A stretch of DNA of 64,000 nucleotides from contig CAZXFF010000004.1 in assembly GCA_964640305.1 (NCBI GenBank), positions 3,566-67,565 on the forward strand. The letters are read 5' to 3'. Shown piece after piece: positions 16,981 to 25,338 of this stretch (its first letter is position 1; every line of letters starts with the position of its first letter). Origin of the DNA: Coprenecus sp964640305. GTDB lineage: Bacteria; Bacteroidota; Bacteroidia; Bacteroidales; UBA932. Made by a program: the position numbers and the translations under genes. The notes under the pieces are model-generated. The model saw only the letters and a list, made by a program, of their open reading frames with translations, searched no databases and was not told the origin of the DNA.

Positions 16981-18746
16981 ATGCCGGAAAATTCCGCAGA
17001 ATACATGTTCCCTACCTCGGTAAAGGAGGTCAGGGCGCTCGGGTGGGATTATATTGATATAATAATCTTTTCCGGAGATGCGTTTATGGATCATCCCTCT
17101 TCCGGAACGGCAATGATTGCCAGAGTCCTGCAGAAAGAGGGATACAGGGTAGCGATAGTGCCTCAGCCTAACTGGAGAGATGACCTCAGGGACTTCAGGA
17201 AGCTGGGGCGTCCCCGTTTGTTTTTCGGTGTCAATTCCGGGGCAATGGATTCCATGGTGAATCACTATACTGCAGCCAGAAGGCTAAGAAGCGATGATGC
17301 CTATACTCCGGGTGGAAAAGCCGGACAGAGGCCTGACTATGCAGTAAAGGTATATACCCGTATACTCAAGGAAATCTATCCGGATGTCCCAGTGGTAATA
17401 GGGGGGATTGAAGCCTCACTCCGCCGTTTTGCCCACTACGATTACTGGAAGGACTGTCTGATGCCCTCAATCCTGATCGACTCAGGTGCGGACTGTCTGA
17501 TATACGGTATGGGAGAAAGGGCTATAGTTGAGATTGCCAGAGCCTATTCCGAAGGATTGCCGACGGATATGGTTCCGCAGACAGTCCATCATTATCAGGG
17601 TGCAGTACCTGAATCGGTCTCTGAAGGGGCGCTCCTTCTCTCTCCATTCTCCGATGCCCTGAAGGACAAATCTGTTTTTGTTGCCAATTTCAATACAATC
17701 GAGAGGGAAGCGAACCGTATGCATCCTTCTGTCATTATAGAAACTTACAGCGACGGGTATGTAGTGGCCAATCCACCCTTCCAGCCTGAGACGGAGGAAG
17801 AACTCGATTCGTGGTACAGCCTGCCTTTTACCGGGGCTCCCCATCCCAGATACAAGGATAAGCCGATTCCTGCTTTCGAGATGATAAAGAACTCGATAAC
17901 AGTGCACCGCGGCTGTTTCGGCGGGTGCAGCTTCTGTACCATTACAGCCCATCAGGGGAAATTCATCAGAAGCAGGANNNNNNNNNNGCCAATATTCTTG
18001 AAGAGGTAAGGAGGCTTTCTTCAAGGCCCCATTTCAGAGGGGTGATATCCGATATCGGAGCTCCGACTGCCAATATGTACGGAATGGGTGGAAAGGATCC
18101 TGCCAAATGTGCCAAATGTGCAAGGCGCTCCTGCCTGTATCCTTCAATGTGTCCCAATCTCAACCATTCCCATGAAAAGGTATTGGCCCTATACCGTAGT
18201 GTCATGCAGAGTGATTGCGTAAGGAAAGCATTCATCGGCAGCGGCATACGCTATGACCTTTTCCTTGATGCCGAAGGTTTCCTGGATCCTTCGGGAAAGG
18301 AATATTTCGAACAGGTGGTACTTCACCATACATCAGGTCACTTCAAGGTTGCCCCGGAACATACAGAAGACCATGTGCTGAAGTACATGTCCAAGCCTCC
18401 CTTTGCACTTTTCAGGACATTGAGACGGGAGTTTGACCGTCTGGCCGTAGCACATGGGCTGAAATATGTTATAGTGCCGTATTTCATATCATCCCATCCC
18501 GGATGTACCATGAAAGACATGCAGTCCCTTGCTGCAGAACCGGCATTGAGTGGCATAAGGCTGGACCAGGTGCAGGACTTTACACCGACCCCCATGACAG
18601 CATCCTCAGCGATGTACTACTCATGTAAGGATATTGTTACAGGAAAGGACATATTCGTAGAGAAAAATCCGGAAAGGAAGAAACAGCAGAAATCGGCTTT
18701 CCTGAACCGGCCGACGGGGTTCCGTGGTAAACAGCACCGCAAATGA
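16981..18746 (+). CDS. YgiQ-family radical SAM protein, interrupted by a 10-N gap
   Basis: The N-terminal part (YgiQ N domain) runs to the radical SAM cysteines CFGGCSFC; after the N run the frame continues with ILEEVRRL, GVISDIGAPTANMYGM, PHFR, and IAPEHTE-like VAPEHTEDHV, then the DQVQDFTPTP end. The reading frame on the two sides differs, so the N run must stand for a number of bases that leaves remainder 2 on division by 3; comparison with the family sequence (R-S-E-x-x-I) suggests 5 real bases. The gene is therefore probably intact, about 587 residues. The reaction of this conserved family is unknown. Confidence 0.88.
17978..17987. other. Assembly gap (10 N) inside the YgiQ gene
   Basis: Ten N just after the radical SAM cysteine motif. 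Frame comparison shows that the true insert is 2, 5 or 8 bases rather than 10. Confidence 0.98.
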
Positions 18747-18796
18747 CATGCCTTCCGTCTACGTTAATTCCATTGAAATAAAAATAATGCAGAGTA

Positions 18797-18828
18797 TTGC
18801 ATAAATTAAAAATATTGTGCTATAATTG
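18797..18828 (+). promoter_or_regulatory. Promoter of the acidic small protein gene
   Basis: TTG at 18797-18799 and TATAATTG at 18821-18828 with 21 bases between; the -7 box departs from TAnnTTTG by one base. Predicted leader about 24 bases. Confidence 0.45.
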
Positions 18829-18857
18829 CACCGTATTTCGAAAGTAACAAATCATTC

Positions 18858-19220
18858 ATGGCAACTATTGAAAAAAAATCTAATGCAGTACCACAGAAGC
18901 GTGCGGTAATCAGTTATGACAACATGTCTCCCGAACTTCTGGCGGCTTTCAAGGAGAAATATCCCAAGGGATATGCGGATTACATGGGCGATCTTTTCAA
19001 AGTGGACAAGCCTGACGGTTCGTTCTTTTATGCAGTCTCCCTCGAAGTTCCAAATGCTATCTACCTCGTGAAGATGGATGTGAACATAGATGACTATGAC
19101 AAGGCTGAAAACGAACTCTTCGACGACGATGACGATGAGGGAGGAGCAGACTTGAGCGATGACGTTTTCCCCGACAATGCCGATGACATCCAGGGTGAAG
19201 ATGATCAAATGGATGAATAA
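18858..19220 (+). CDS. Conserved Bacteroidota small protein with acidic tail
   Basis: 120 residues, no known domain I can name. A basic N-terminal segment (6-16) leads to a conserved-looking core (SYDNMSPELLAAFKEKYPKG, GDLFKVDKPDGSFFYAVSLE) followed by a strongly acidic tail (residues 85-120, with a run of Asp). I recall similar proteins of the same length in other Bacteroidales, with the acidic tail; the function is unknown. It has its own promoter and its last 20 bases overlap the CLC gene start. Confidence 0.75.
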   Translation: MATIEKKSNAVPQKRAVISYDNMSPELLAAFKEKYPKGYADYMGDLFKVDKPDGSFFYAVSLEVPNAIYLVKMDVNIDDYDKAENELFDDDDDEGGADLSDDVFPDNADDIQGEDDQMDE

Positions 19221-20967
19221 ACCGCTGGTCTGGCTAAGACGGCAGCCCGAGCAGACGGTAATGATGCTGTTGGCATTTGTTATCGGCTTGGGCAGCGGTA
19301 TAGCCGCAGTGGCACTGAAATTACTTGTTTCAATTGTAGCCGGTCTCCTTACCGGCTGGTTCAACTCTTCCTACGACAACCTCCTGCTTTTGCTGTACCC
19401 GGGTCTTGGAATGCTTCTTTCGCTATTGTTTGTAAGATACATAGTGAAGGATGACATCGGGCATGGAGTAACGAAAGTATTGTATGCCATTTCCAGGAAA
19501 AAGTCCGAAATAAAACGACACAACATGTGGTCTTCGGTGATTGCCAGTTCCCTGACTATCGGATTGGGGGGGTCTGTAGGAGCCGAGGCGCCTATCGTGT
19601 ATACCGGGGCGGCTATCGGATCGAACGTTGCCCGCAGTCTCAGGTTGTCTTACAGGAATATGACGATTCTGCTTTGCTGCGGGGCATCAGGCGCTGTAGC
19701 TGCCATTTTCAAGGCCCCTATGGCAGGGATTCTCTTTACATTGGAGATACTTCTTTTCAATATTTCCCTCTCCTCTGTCCTTCCGTTGCTGATTTCCTCC
19801 GTGACCGCGACCACTGTTTCCTACATGTTCATGGGAAGTGATGTCGCATTTGCCAGTGTAGTTGAAACCTTCATGATGAGCAATATCCCGTATTATCTGG
19901 TGTTGGGGATACTTTGCGGCTTTGTGTCACTTTATTTCATGCGTATGACGATTGCGATGGAAGACAGGATCAAGAAAATCCGCAACCCTTTCAGCCGCTG
20001 GGCGATCTGTGCCGGTGCCTTGGGGGTTCTCATATTCCTTTTCCCTCCGCTGTTCGGTGAAGGATATTCGTCCCTGGGACATGTCCTTCAGGGGAATCCG
20101 GACAATGTGCTGCAGAACTCATTCTATGCCTCTATATTCAAATACAAGTGGACTGTCCCCATATACTTTCTGTGTGTGTTGATATTCAAGGTGTTTGCAA
20201 TGTCATTCACTAATGCAGGAGGCGGAGTGGGGGGAACATTCGGACCTACTCTGGTAGTGGGAGGCATTGCCGGGTTTGTACTTGCGCGCACTATCAATCT
20301 CATAGGTCTCCATCCGCTGCCAGAAGCCAACTTTGCTCTGGTGGGTATGGCCGGGCTTATGGCCGGAGTCATGCAGGCCCCTATGACTGCGATATTCCTG
20401 ATTGCCGAGATAACGGGCGGATATTCCCTGCTTCTTCCTCTCATTATCGTTTCCACAACCTCTTTTGCGACAATGCGTATCTTTGAGCCTTACTCCATAT
20501 ATTCCAAACGTCTGGCCAAGAGCGGAGAACTCCTTACGCACAACAGCGACAGGGCGGTCCTTACCCTTATGCAGACATCTGATGTGGTAGAGACGGATTT
20601 CGAAACGGTCGATAAGGACGGTACTCTGGGCGATCTGGTCAAGGCAGTGGCAAAGTCCAGACGCAATATTTTTCCGGTAGTGGACGCATCCGGCATATAT
20701 GACGGGTATATCAGCCTTGACAGTGTAAGGGAAATCATGTTCGACCGTGACCGCTATGAGACAACAAAGATAGAGGATCTCATGCTGCAGGCTCCTGCAA
20801 AAGTGAATATAAATGACCGTATGGAAACGGTTATGGATGCATTCGACAGGACAGGGGCATGGAATCTTCCGGTAGTGGACAGCGATGACCGTTATATCGG
20901 ATATGTGTCCAAATCCAAGATTTTCTCGGCATACAGGAGCCGTCTTAAAGAAGTGTCCTGTGACTGA
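19201..20967 (+). CDS. CLC-family chloride channel/transporter with C-terminal CBS pair
   Basis: About 588 residues. The membrane part has GSVGAEAPIVYTG, where the gating Glu of the canonical GREGP motif is kept as GAEAP, and GGGVGGTFGPTLVVGG for the second selectivity region. Two CBS domains occupy about 435-580. CLC proteins move Cl- or exchange it for H+. The start chosen, ATG at 19201, overlaps the acidic protein gene by 20 bases; ATG 19213 is an alternative. An ATG at 19159 is in frame but deep inside the upstream gene. The two genes are likely translated from one mRNA. Confidence 0.9.
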   Translation: MIKWMNKPLVWLRRQPEQTVMMLLAFVIGLGSGIAAVALKLLVSIVAGLLTGWFNSSYDNLLLLLYPGLGMLLSLLFVRYIVKDDIGHGVTKVLYAISRKKSEIKRHNMWSSVIASSLTIGLGGSVGAEAPIVYTGAAIGSNVARSLRLSYRNMTILLCCGASGAVAAIFKAPMAGILFTLEILLFNISLSSVLPLLISSVTATTVSYMFMGSDVAFASVVETFMMSNIPYYLVLGILCGFVSLYFMRMTIAMEDRIKKIRNPFSRWAICAGALGVLIFLFPPLFGEGYSSLGHVLQGNPDNVLQNSFYASIFKYKWTVPIYFLCVLIFKVFAMSFTNAGGGVGGTFGPTLVVGGIAGFVLARTINLIGLHPLPEANFALVGMAGLMAGVMQAPMTAIFLIAEITGGYSLLLPLIIVSTTSFATMRIFEPYSIYSKRLAKSGELLTHNSDRAVLTLMQTSDVVETDFETVDKDGTLGDLVKAVAKSRRNIFPVVDASGIYDGYISLDSVREIMFDRDRYETTKIEDLMLQAPAKVNINDRMETVMDAFDRTGAWNLPVVDSDDRYIGYVSKSKIFSAYRSRLKEVSCD

Positions 20968-20996
20968 CCGTAATTTGCGGTCCAAAAATCCCTTTT

Positions 20997-23150
20997 ATGA
21001 ACCAGAAATACATTGAACATATCAGCGGCATCCTGTCTGTAGCCGCATGGAGGGTCGAACATTGTATGGAACTCATACAGGAAGGTGCTACCGTACCTTT
21101 TATTTCCCGTTACCGCAAAGAACGTACAGGCGGGCTGGATGAGACCCAGGTGGCAGAGATAAAGCACCTTTCGACAAAATTCGAGGAACTTGACAAAAGG
21201 AAGCAGTCCGTGCTGGAAAGTATAGGAAAGCAGGACAAACTGACGGAGGAACTCCGGAAGAAAATCGATGAATGTGTAGATCCTGCTGTCCTTGAAGACC
21301 TGTATCTGCCGTACCGTCCGAAACGCAGGACCAGGGCATCTGCAGCCAGGGAGAAGGGTCTCGAACCATTGGCAGAAGCCATATTCTCATGCAAGACAGC
21401 GGATCCCCAAAAGCTTGCTGCAAAATATGTAGGCGACGGGGTGGAGAATGCAGACTCCGCTTTAGCTGGTGCGAGGGATATAATTGCGGAATGGATTTCG
21501 GAGAATCCCAAGGTAAGGGAGCAGATGAGGGCATCCTATCTCCGGTACGGCAAACTTGTCGCCAAGGTGGCTCAGGGAGTCGATGAAGACGGGGAAGATG
21601 CAATCAAGTACCGGAACTATTACACTTTCAATGAAGATATTTCCAGGGCCCCGTCGTATAGGATACTTGCGGTCATGCGCGGTGCCAATGAAGGAATCCT
21701 CAGCCTTAAGGTAGATGTAGACAAGGACAGGACTCTGGACCGCATCTATTCCACAGTCCTTAAAGGGAAGCCGGAACCCTCGGAAAAGACGGCGTGGGAA
21801 ATAGATTATGCGACAGAAGAAGCTTTCAAAAGGCTTCTTCATCCTTCCATCGAAAATGAAACCCTTAAGACTGCCAAGGAAAAGGCAGATATGGAGTCTA
21901 TCAAGGTGTTTGGAGAAAATCTCCGTCAGCTGCTGATGGCGCCCCCGCTGGGACAGAAACGGGTACTGGCAATAGATCCGGGATTCAGAACCGGATGCAA
22001 GGTCGTCTGCCTAGACGCGCAGGGAGCTTTGCTGCATAATGATACCATATATCCGCATCCTCCTCAGAACGAACGGACCATGGCCGTGAAGAAAATCTCC
22101 AATATGGTGGAGAGCTACAGGATCGAGGTCATTGCCATAGGCAACGGTACGGCCGGAAGGGAGACCGAGGCATTCATAAAGAAGATAGCCCTTCCTGAAG
22201 ATGTCAAGGTGTATTCAGTCAGTGAGGACGGAGCTTCGGTATATTCAGCTTCTCCGGTGGCAAGAGAGGAATTCCCCGAATATGATGTGACTGTCCGCGG
22301 TGCGGTGTCTATAGGACGCAGGATAATGGATCCTCTGGCCGAACTGGTCAAGATAGATCCCAAGTCAATAGGAGTAGGGCAGTATCAGCACGATGTGGAC
22401 CAGACTCTTCTGAAGGAACGCCTGGATGAAGTGGTTGAAAACTGTGTGAACAATGTAGGGGTGAACCTGAATACTGCCAGCAAGCATCTGTTGTCATATG
22501 TCTCCGGTGTAGGACCGGCCATTGCCAAGAATATTGTGGACTACCGGACGGAGAACGGTGCATTTACTTCCAGAAAGGATCTTAAAAAAGTCAAGAGACT
22601 GGGGGACAAGGTGTTTGAACAATGTGCCGGATTCCTGCGGATACCCGGTGCGGCCAATCCTCTGGACAATACGGCAGTACATCCGGAGAGCTATGCAGTA
22701 GTGGAGGCTATGGCAAAGGATGCCGGAGTGAGCGTGGAAGGCCTGCTCGCCGACAAGGAAACAAGAAGCCGGATAAATCTCGGAAAGTATGTTACCGAGG
22801 CGGTTGGGATGCCTACTCTCAATGACATAATGAAAGAGATGGACAAGCCGGGAAGGGACCCGCGCTCGTCTTTCAGGATTCTCGAATTTGCTGAAGATAT
22901 ACGCACTATAGAAGACCTCAAAACTGGAATGGAACTGCCCGGAATAGTGACAAATGTTACCGATTTCGGCGCATTCGTGGATTTCGGAATAAAGCAGAAC
23001 GGTCTTATCCACATTTCCAGAATGTGCCCCGGCAAGAGGATAAAATCCCCTTCCGATGTCGTGAAAGTTCATCAGCATGTAAAGGTAAGGGTAATAGAAG
23101 TGGACCTGCGCAGAGGACGTATTGCCCTCGAACTGGTCGGCACTCTTTAG
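20997..23150 (+). CDS. tex: Tex-family RNA-binding transcription accessory protein
   Basis: 717 residues with the complete Tex order: N-terminal helical part, YqgF-like RNase H fold (VLAIDPGFRTGCKVV), helix-hairpin-helix repeats (KHLLSYVSGVGPAIAKNIVDYR) and a C-terminal S1 domain (about 645-715; VTDFGAFVDFGIKQNGLIHIS). Tex binds nucleic acid and affects transcription and virulence gene expression in other bacteria; its precise role is unsettled. The stop overlaps the convergent pyrC stop by 4 bases. Confidence 0.95.
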   Translation: MNQKYIEHISGILSVAAWRVEHCMELIQEGATVPFISRYRKERTGGLDETQVAEIKHLSTKFEELDKRKQSVLESIGKQDKLTEELRKKIDECVDPAVLEDLYLPYRPKRRTRASAAREKGLEPLAEAIFSCKTADPQKLAAKYVGDGVENADSALAGARDIIAEWISENPKVREQMRASYLRYGKLVAKVAQGVDEDGEDAIKYRNYYTFNEDISRAPSYRILAVMRGANEGILSLKVDVDKDRTLDRIYSTVLKGKPEPSEKTAWEIDYATEEAFKRLLHPSIENETLKTAKEKADMESIKVFGENLRQLLMAPPLGQKRVLAIDPGFRTGCKVVCLDAQGALLHNDTIYPHPPQNERTMAVKKISNMVESYRIEVIAIGNGTAGRETEAFIKKIALPEDVKVYSVSEDGASVYSASPVAREEFPEYDVTVRGAVSIGRRIMDPLAELVKIDPKSIGVGQYQHDVDQTLLKERLDEVVENCVNNVGVNLNTASKHLLSYVSGVGPAIAKNIVDYRTENGAFTSRKDLKKVKRLGDKVFEQCAGFLRIPGAANPLDNTAVHPESYAVVEAMAKDAGVSVEGLLADKETRSRINLGKYVTEAVGMPTLNDIMKEMDKPGRDPRSSFRILEFAEDIRTIEDLKTGMELPGIVTNVTDFGAFVDFGIKQNGLIHISRMCPGKRIKSPSDVVKVHQHVKVRVIEVDLRRGRIALELVGTL

Positions 23151-24526
23151 CGGTTGAATGTAAGCCTTCTGGAATCGGTCATACCGGTAAGCTTGCCTCC
23201 TGCCACAACCTTTGTCCCGTTTACGAAGGTGTCTGAAACAGAGTAGGGGAAGGTATGCCCTTCGAGTGGAGACCATCCGCATTTGTAGGCGATATTTTCT
23301 GCTGAAACGGTAAATGGTGTCCTGGATACAGTCACGAGGTCAGCGGCATAGCCTTTCCGTATATACCCCCTGTCCCTGATTCCGAATGTCTTTGCGGTTG
23401 CATGTGACATGGATTCCGTTACTGCATGGAGAGGGAAACAGCCGCGTTCCGACAGTTCCAGCATCATAAGCAGTGAGTGCTGCACGGTAGGCAAGCCTGA
23501 CGGAGCATGCAGATAGTCCTGCTGTTTTTCGGAAATAAGGTGAGGGGCGTGGTCCGTAGCCACTGCATTCACGAGCCCGTTCTTCACGGCATCAGCAATC
23601 GCCTGCCTGTCTTCCGGAGTCTTGATTGCCGGATTGCATTTCACGAAGGGTCCGTATTTATCGTAATCGTTGCTGTCGAACCACATATAGTGCACACATA
23701 CTTCGAATGTTATCTTCGGATTCAGTTCTCTGGCTTTCAGGATCATCTCAATCTCATCCTTTGTACTTACATGCAGTATATGCAGTCTTGTATTGTTGGC
23801 AACAGCCGATTTCAATGCCTTTGCGGTCGAGAGGATGCAGGCTTCCCTGCTTCTTATCAGAGGGTGCGAACTGAACGGTACATTGTCTCCCCAGCGTTCT
23901 TTGGCCAATTCCATATTCCGCCTTACGGTGGCTTCATCCTCGCAGTGTGTGGCAATCAGCATGTCCCTGCATGAAAATATCCTGCCTAGCGCCTCTTCCG
24001 AGTCTACAAGCATATTTCCGGTAGAAGACCCCATGAATACCTTTATGCCGCAGACAGCAGAGGGATCAGTCTTCTCGATTTCCTGGAAGTTGCTGTTGTT
24101 TGCACCGAGGTAGAAAGAATAGTTCGCCGCTGAATCCTCCGCTGCAATCCTGTATTTCTCTTCAAGGGCCTCGATGCTGCATACCGGAGGATTGTTGTTA
24201 GGCATATCCATAAAGGAAGTAGTACCTCCGAGAACCGCAGCCCTGCTTTCTGTGGCAATGCTTCCCTTGGCAGTGGCACCTGGTTCCCTGAAATGGACCT
24301 GGTCGTCGATCACTCCCGGCATAAGGAGCATTCCGGAACCTTCGTCTGCGGCTCCTCCGTCCAGTACCTCCCCGCATGTCTTCATAAGTGCCTCTACAGC
24401 TCCGTCATATCCGGACATGCCGTCTGCATCCAGAACTTCCGCAATGGAATCCCCGTCGGTCAGGACACTTCCTTTGAAGCAACGTCCTTCATTGACTATT
24501 CTGAAATCTCTGAACAGCCGTTTCAT
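23147..24526 (-). CDS. pyrC: Dihydroorotase (class I, Bacteroidota type)
   Basis: Catalyses ring closure of carbamoyl aspartate to dihydroorotate in pyrimidine synthesis. 459 residues of the cyclic amidohydrolase fold. The metal motif reads DDQVHFREPG, where the usual first His of HxH is Gln; I recall this variant as standard in Bacteroidota dihydroorotases. Other metal or substrate residues are visible in HCEDEATV, LHILHVST and ATDHAPH, and GIKVFMGSSTGNM holds the Lys region. It starts 2 bases after the stop of the GT2 gene, so the two are one operon. Confidence 0.92.
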   Translation of the reverse strand: MKRLFRDFRIVNEGRCFKGSVLTDGDSIAEVLDADGMSGYDGAVEALMKTCGEVLDGGAADEGSGMLLMPGVIDDQVHFREPGATAKGSIATESRAAVLGGTTSFMDMPNNNPPVCSIEALEEKYRIAAEDSAANYSFYLGANNSNFQEIEKTDPSAVCGIKVFMGSSTGNMLVDSEEALGRIFSCRDMLIATHCEDEATVRRNMELAKERWGDNVPFSSHPLIRSREACILSTAKALKSAVANNTRLHILHVSTKDEIEMILKARELNPKITFEVCVHYMWFDSNDYDKYGPFVKCNPAIKTPEDRQAIADAVKNGLVNAVATDHAPHLISEKQQDYLHAPSGLPTVQHSLLMMLELSERGCFPLHAVTESMSHATAKTFGIRDRGYIRKGYAADLVTVSRTPFTVSAENIAYKCGWSPLEGHTFPYSVSDTFVNGTKVVAGGKLTGMTDSRRLTFNR

Positions 24527-24528
24527 AG

Positions 24529-25264
24529 TTACAGTTTAGCTTCCGGGTTAGGATATATCTTACGGAAACGCAGGGCAATGACCCCTTTGAAAGCCTCTCC
24601 GAAAATGGAACTGCTCATTTTGGATACCCCTTCTTTTCTGTCGGTGAAGACAATAGGGACTTCCTTTATCCTGAATCCTAATCTGTAAGCATTGTATTTC
24701 ATCTCTNNNNNNNNNNCCTTTCATCCTTACGTTGTCCAGGTCAATGGTCTCCAGTACCTTGCGGCTATAGCACACGAAACCAGCTGTAGAGTCATAGACT
24801 TTCATTCCCAGGACTGTCCTGACATAGGCCGAAGCCCCGTAGGAAATCATTACCCTGCCGAGCGGCCAGTCTTTGACCGTTATGCCGCTGCAGTAGCGGG
24901 ACCCGATGGACATATCCGCACCTTCCTTGGCACAGGCTTCGTACAGGCGTATCAGGTCATCTGGATTGTGCGAAAAATCCGCATCCATTTCGAAAATATA
25001 GTCATATCTGTGGTCGATGCACCATCGGAACCCAGCCTTGTAGGCTGTTCCAAGCCCCAGTTTGCCCTCCCTTTCGATAATGAAAAGGCTGTCCGGGAAT
25101 TCGGACATCAGGCCTTTTACGATATTTGCAGTGCCGTCCGGAGAACCGTCATCCACGATGAGGATATGGAACCCGCCCTCAAGGGAATGCACTTTACGGA
25201 TCATTTTTTCAATGTTCTCCTTTTCGTTGTAGGTAGGAATGATTACGATTTTCTTGTCAGTCAT
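24529..25264 (-). CDS. GT2 polyprenyl-phosphate glycosyltransferase (Dpm1-like), interrupted by a 10-N gap
   Basis: The N-terminal half reads VIIPTYNEKENIEKMI, then VDDGSPDGTANIV and FEMDADFSHNPDDL (the DxD metal site), all typical of dolichol-phosphate-mannose synthase-like enzymes. After the N run the frame resumes as EMKYNAYRLGFRIKEVPIVF and SKMSSSI. The N stretch must be a multiple of 3; family alignment (GYAFQIEMKY) suggests 15 bases. Allowing for this the protein is about 246 residues. It probably loads a sugar onto polyprenyl phosphate. The ATG at 25264 is supported by a promoter at 25285-25315. Operon with pyrC. Confidence 0.87.
24707..24716. other. Assembly gap (10 N) inside the GT2 gene
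   Basis: Ten N; by frame and family alignment the true length is a multiple of 3, most likely 15 bases. Confidence 0.98.
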
Positions 25265-25284
25265 CACTTGTAAGGATTTTTTTC

Positions 25285-25315
25285 CAAAAGTAACATAAAT
25301 TGCACTATCCCGCAA
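25285..25315 (-). promoter_or_regulatory. Promoter of the GT2-pyrC operon
   Basis: Minus strand: -7 box TACTTTTG (25285-25292) and TTG (25313-25315) separated by 20 bases. Predicted leader about 15 bases to ATG 25264. Confidence 0.65.
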
Positions 25316-25338
25316 GCGATATTAGGTTTTTGCATTGT

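Noticed and set aside
23147..24526. Loss of metal binding in dihydroorotase because HxH reads QVH
   Set aside because: I recall DDQVHFREPG as the usual form in Bacteroidota dihydroorotases, so it is a lineage variant and not decay.
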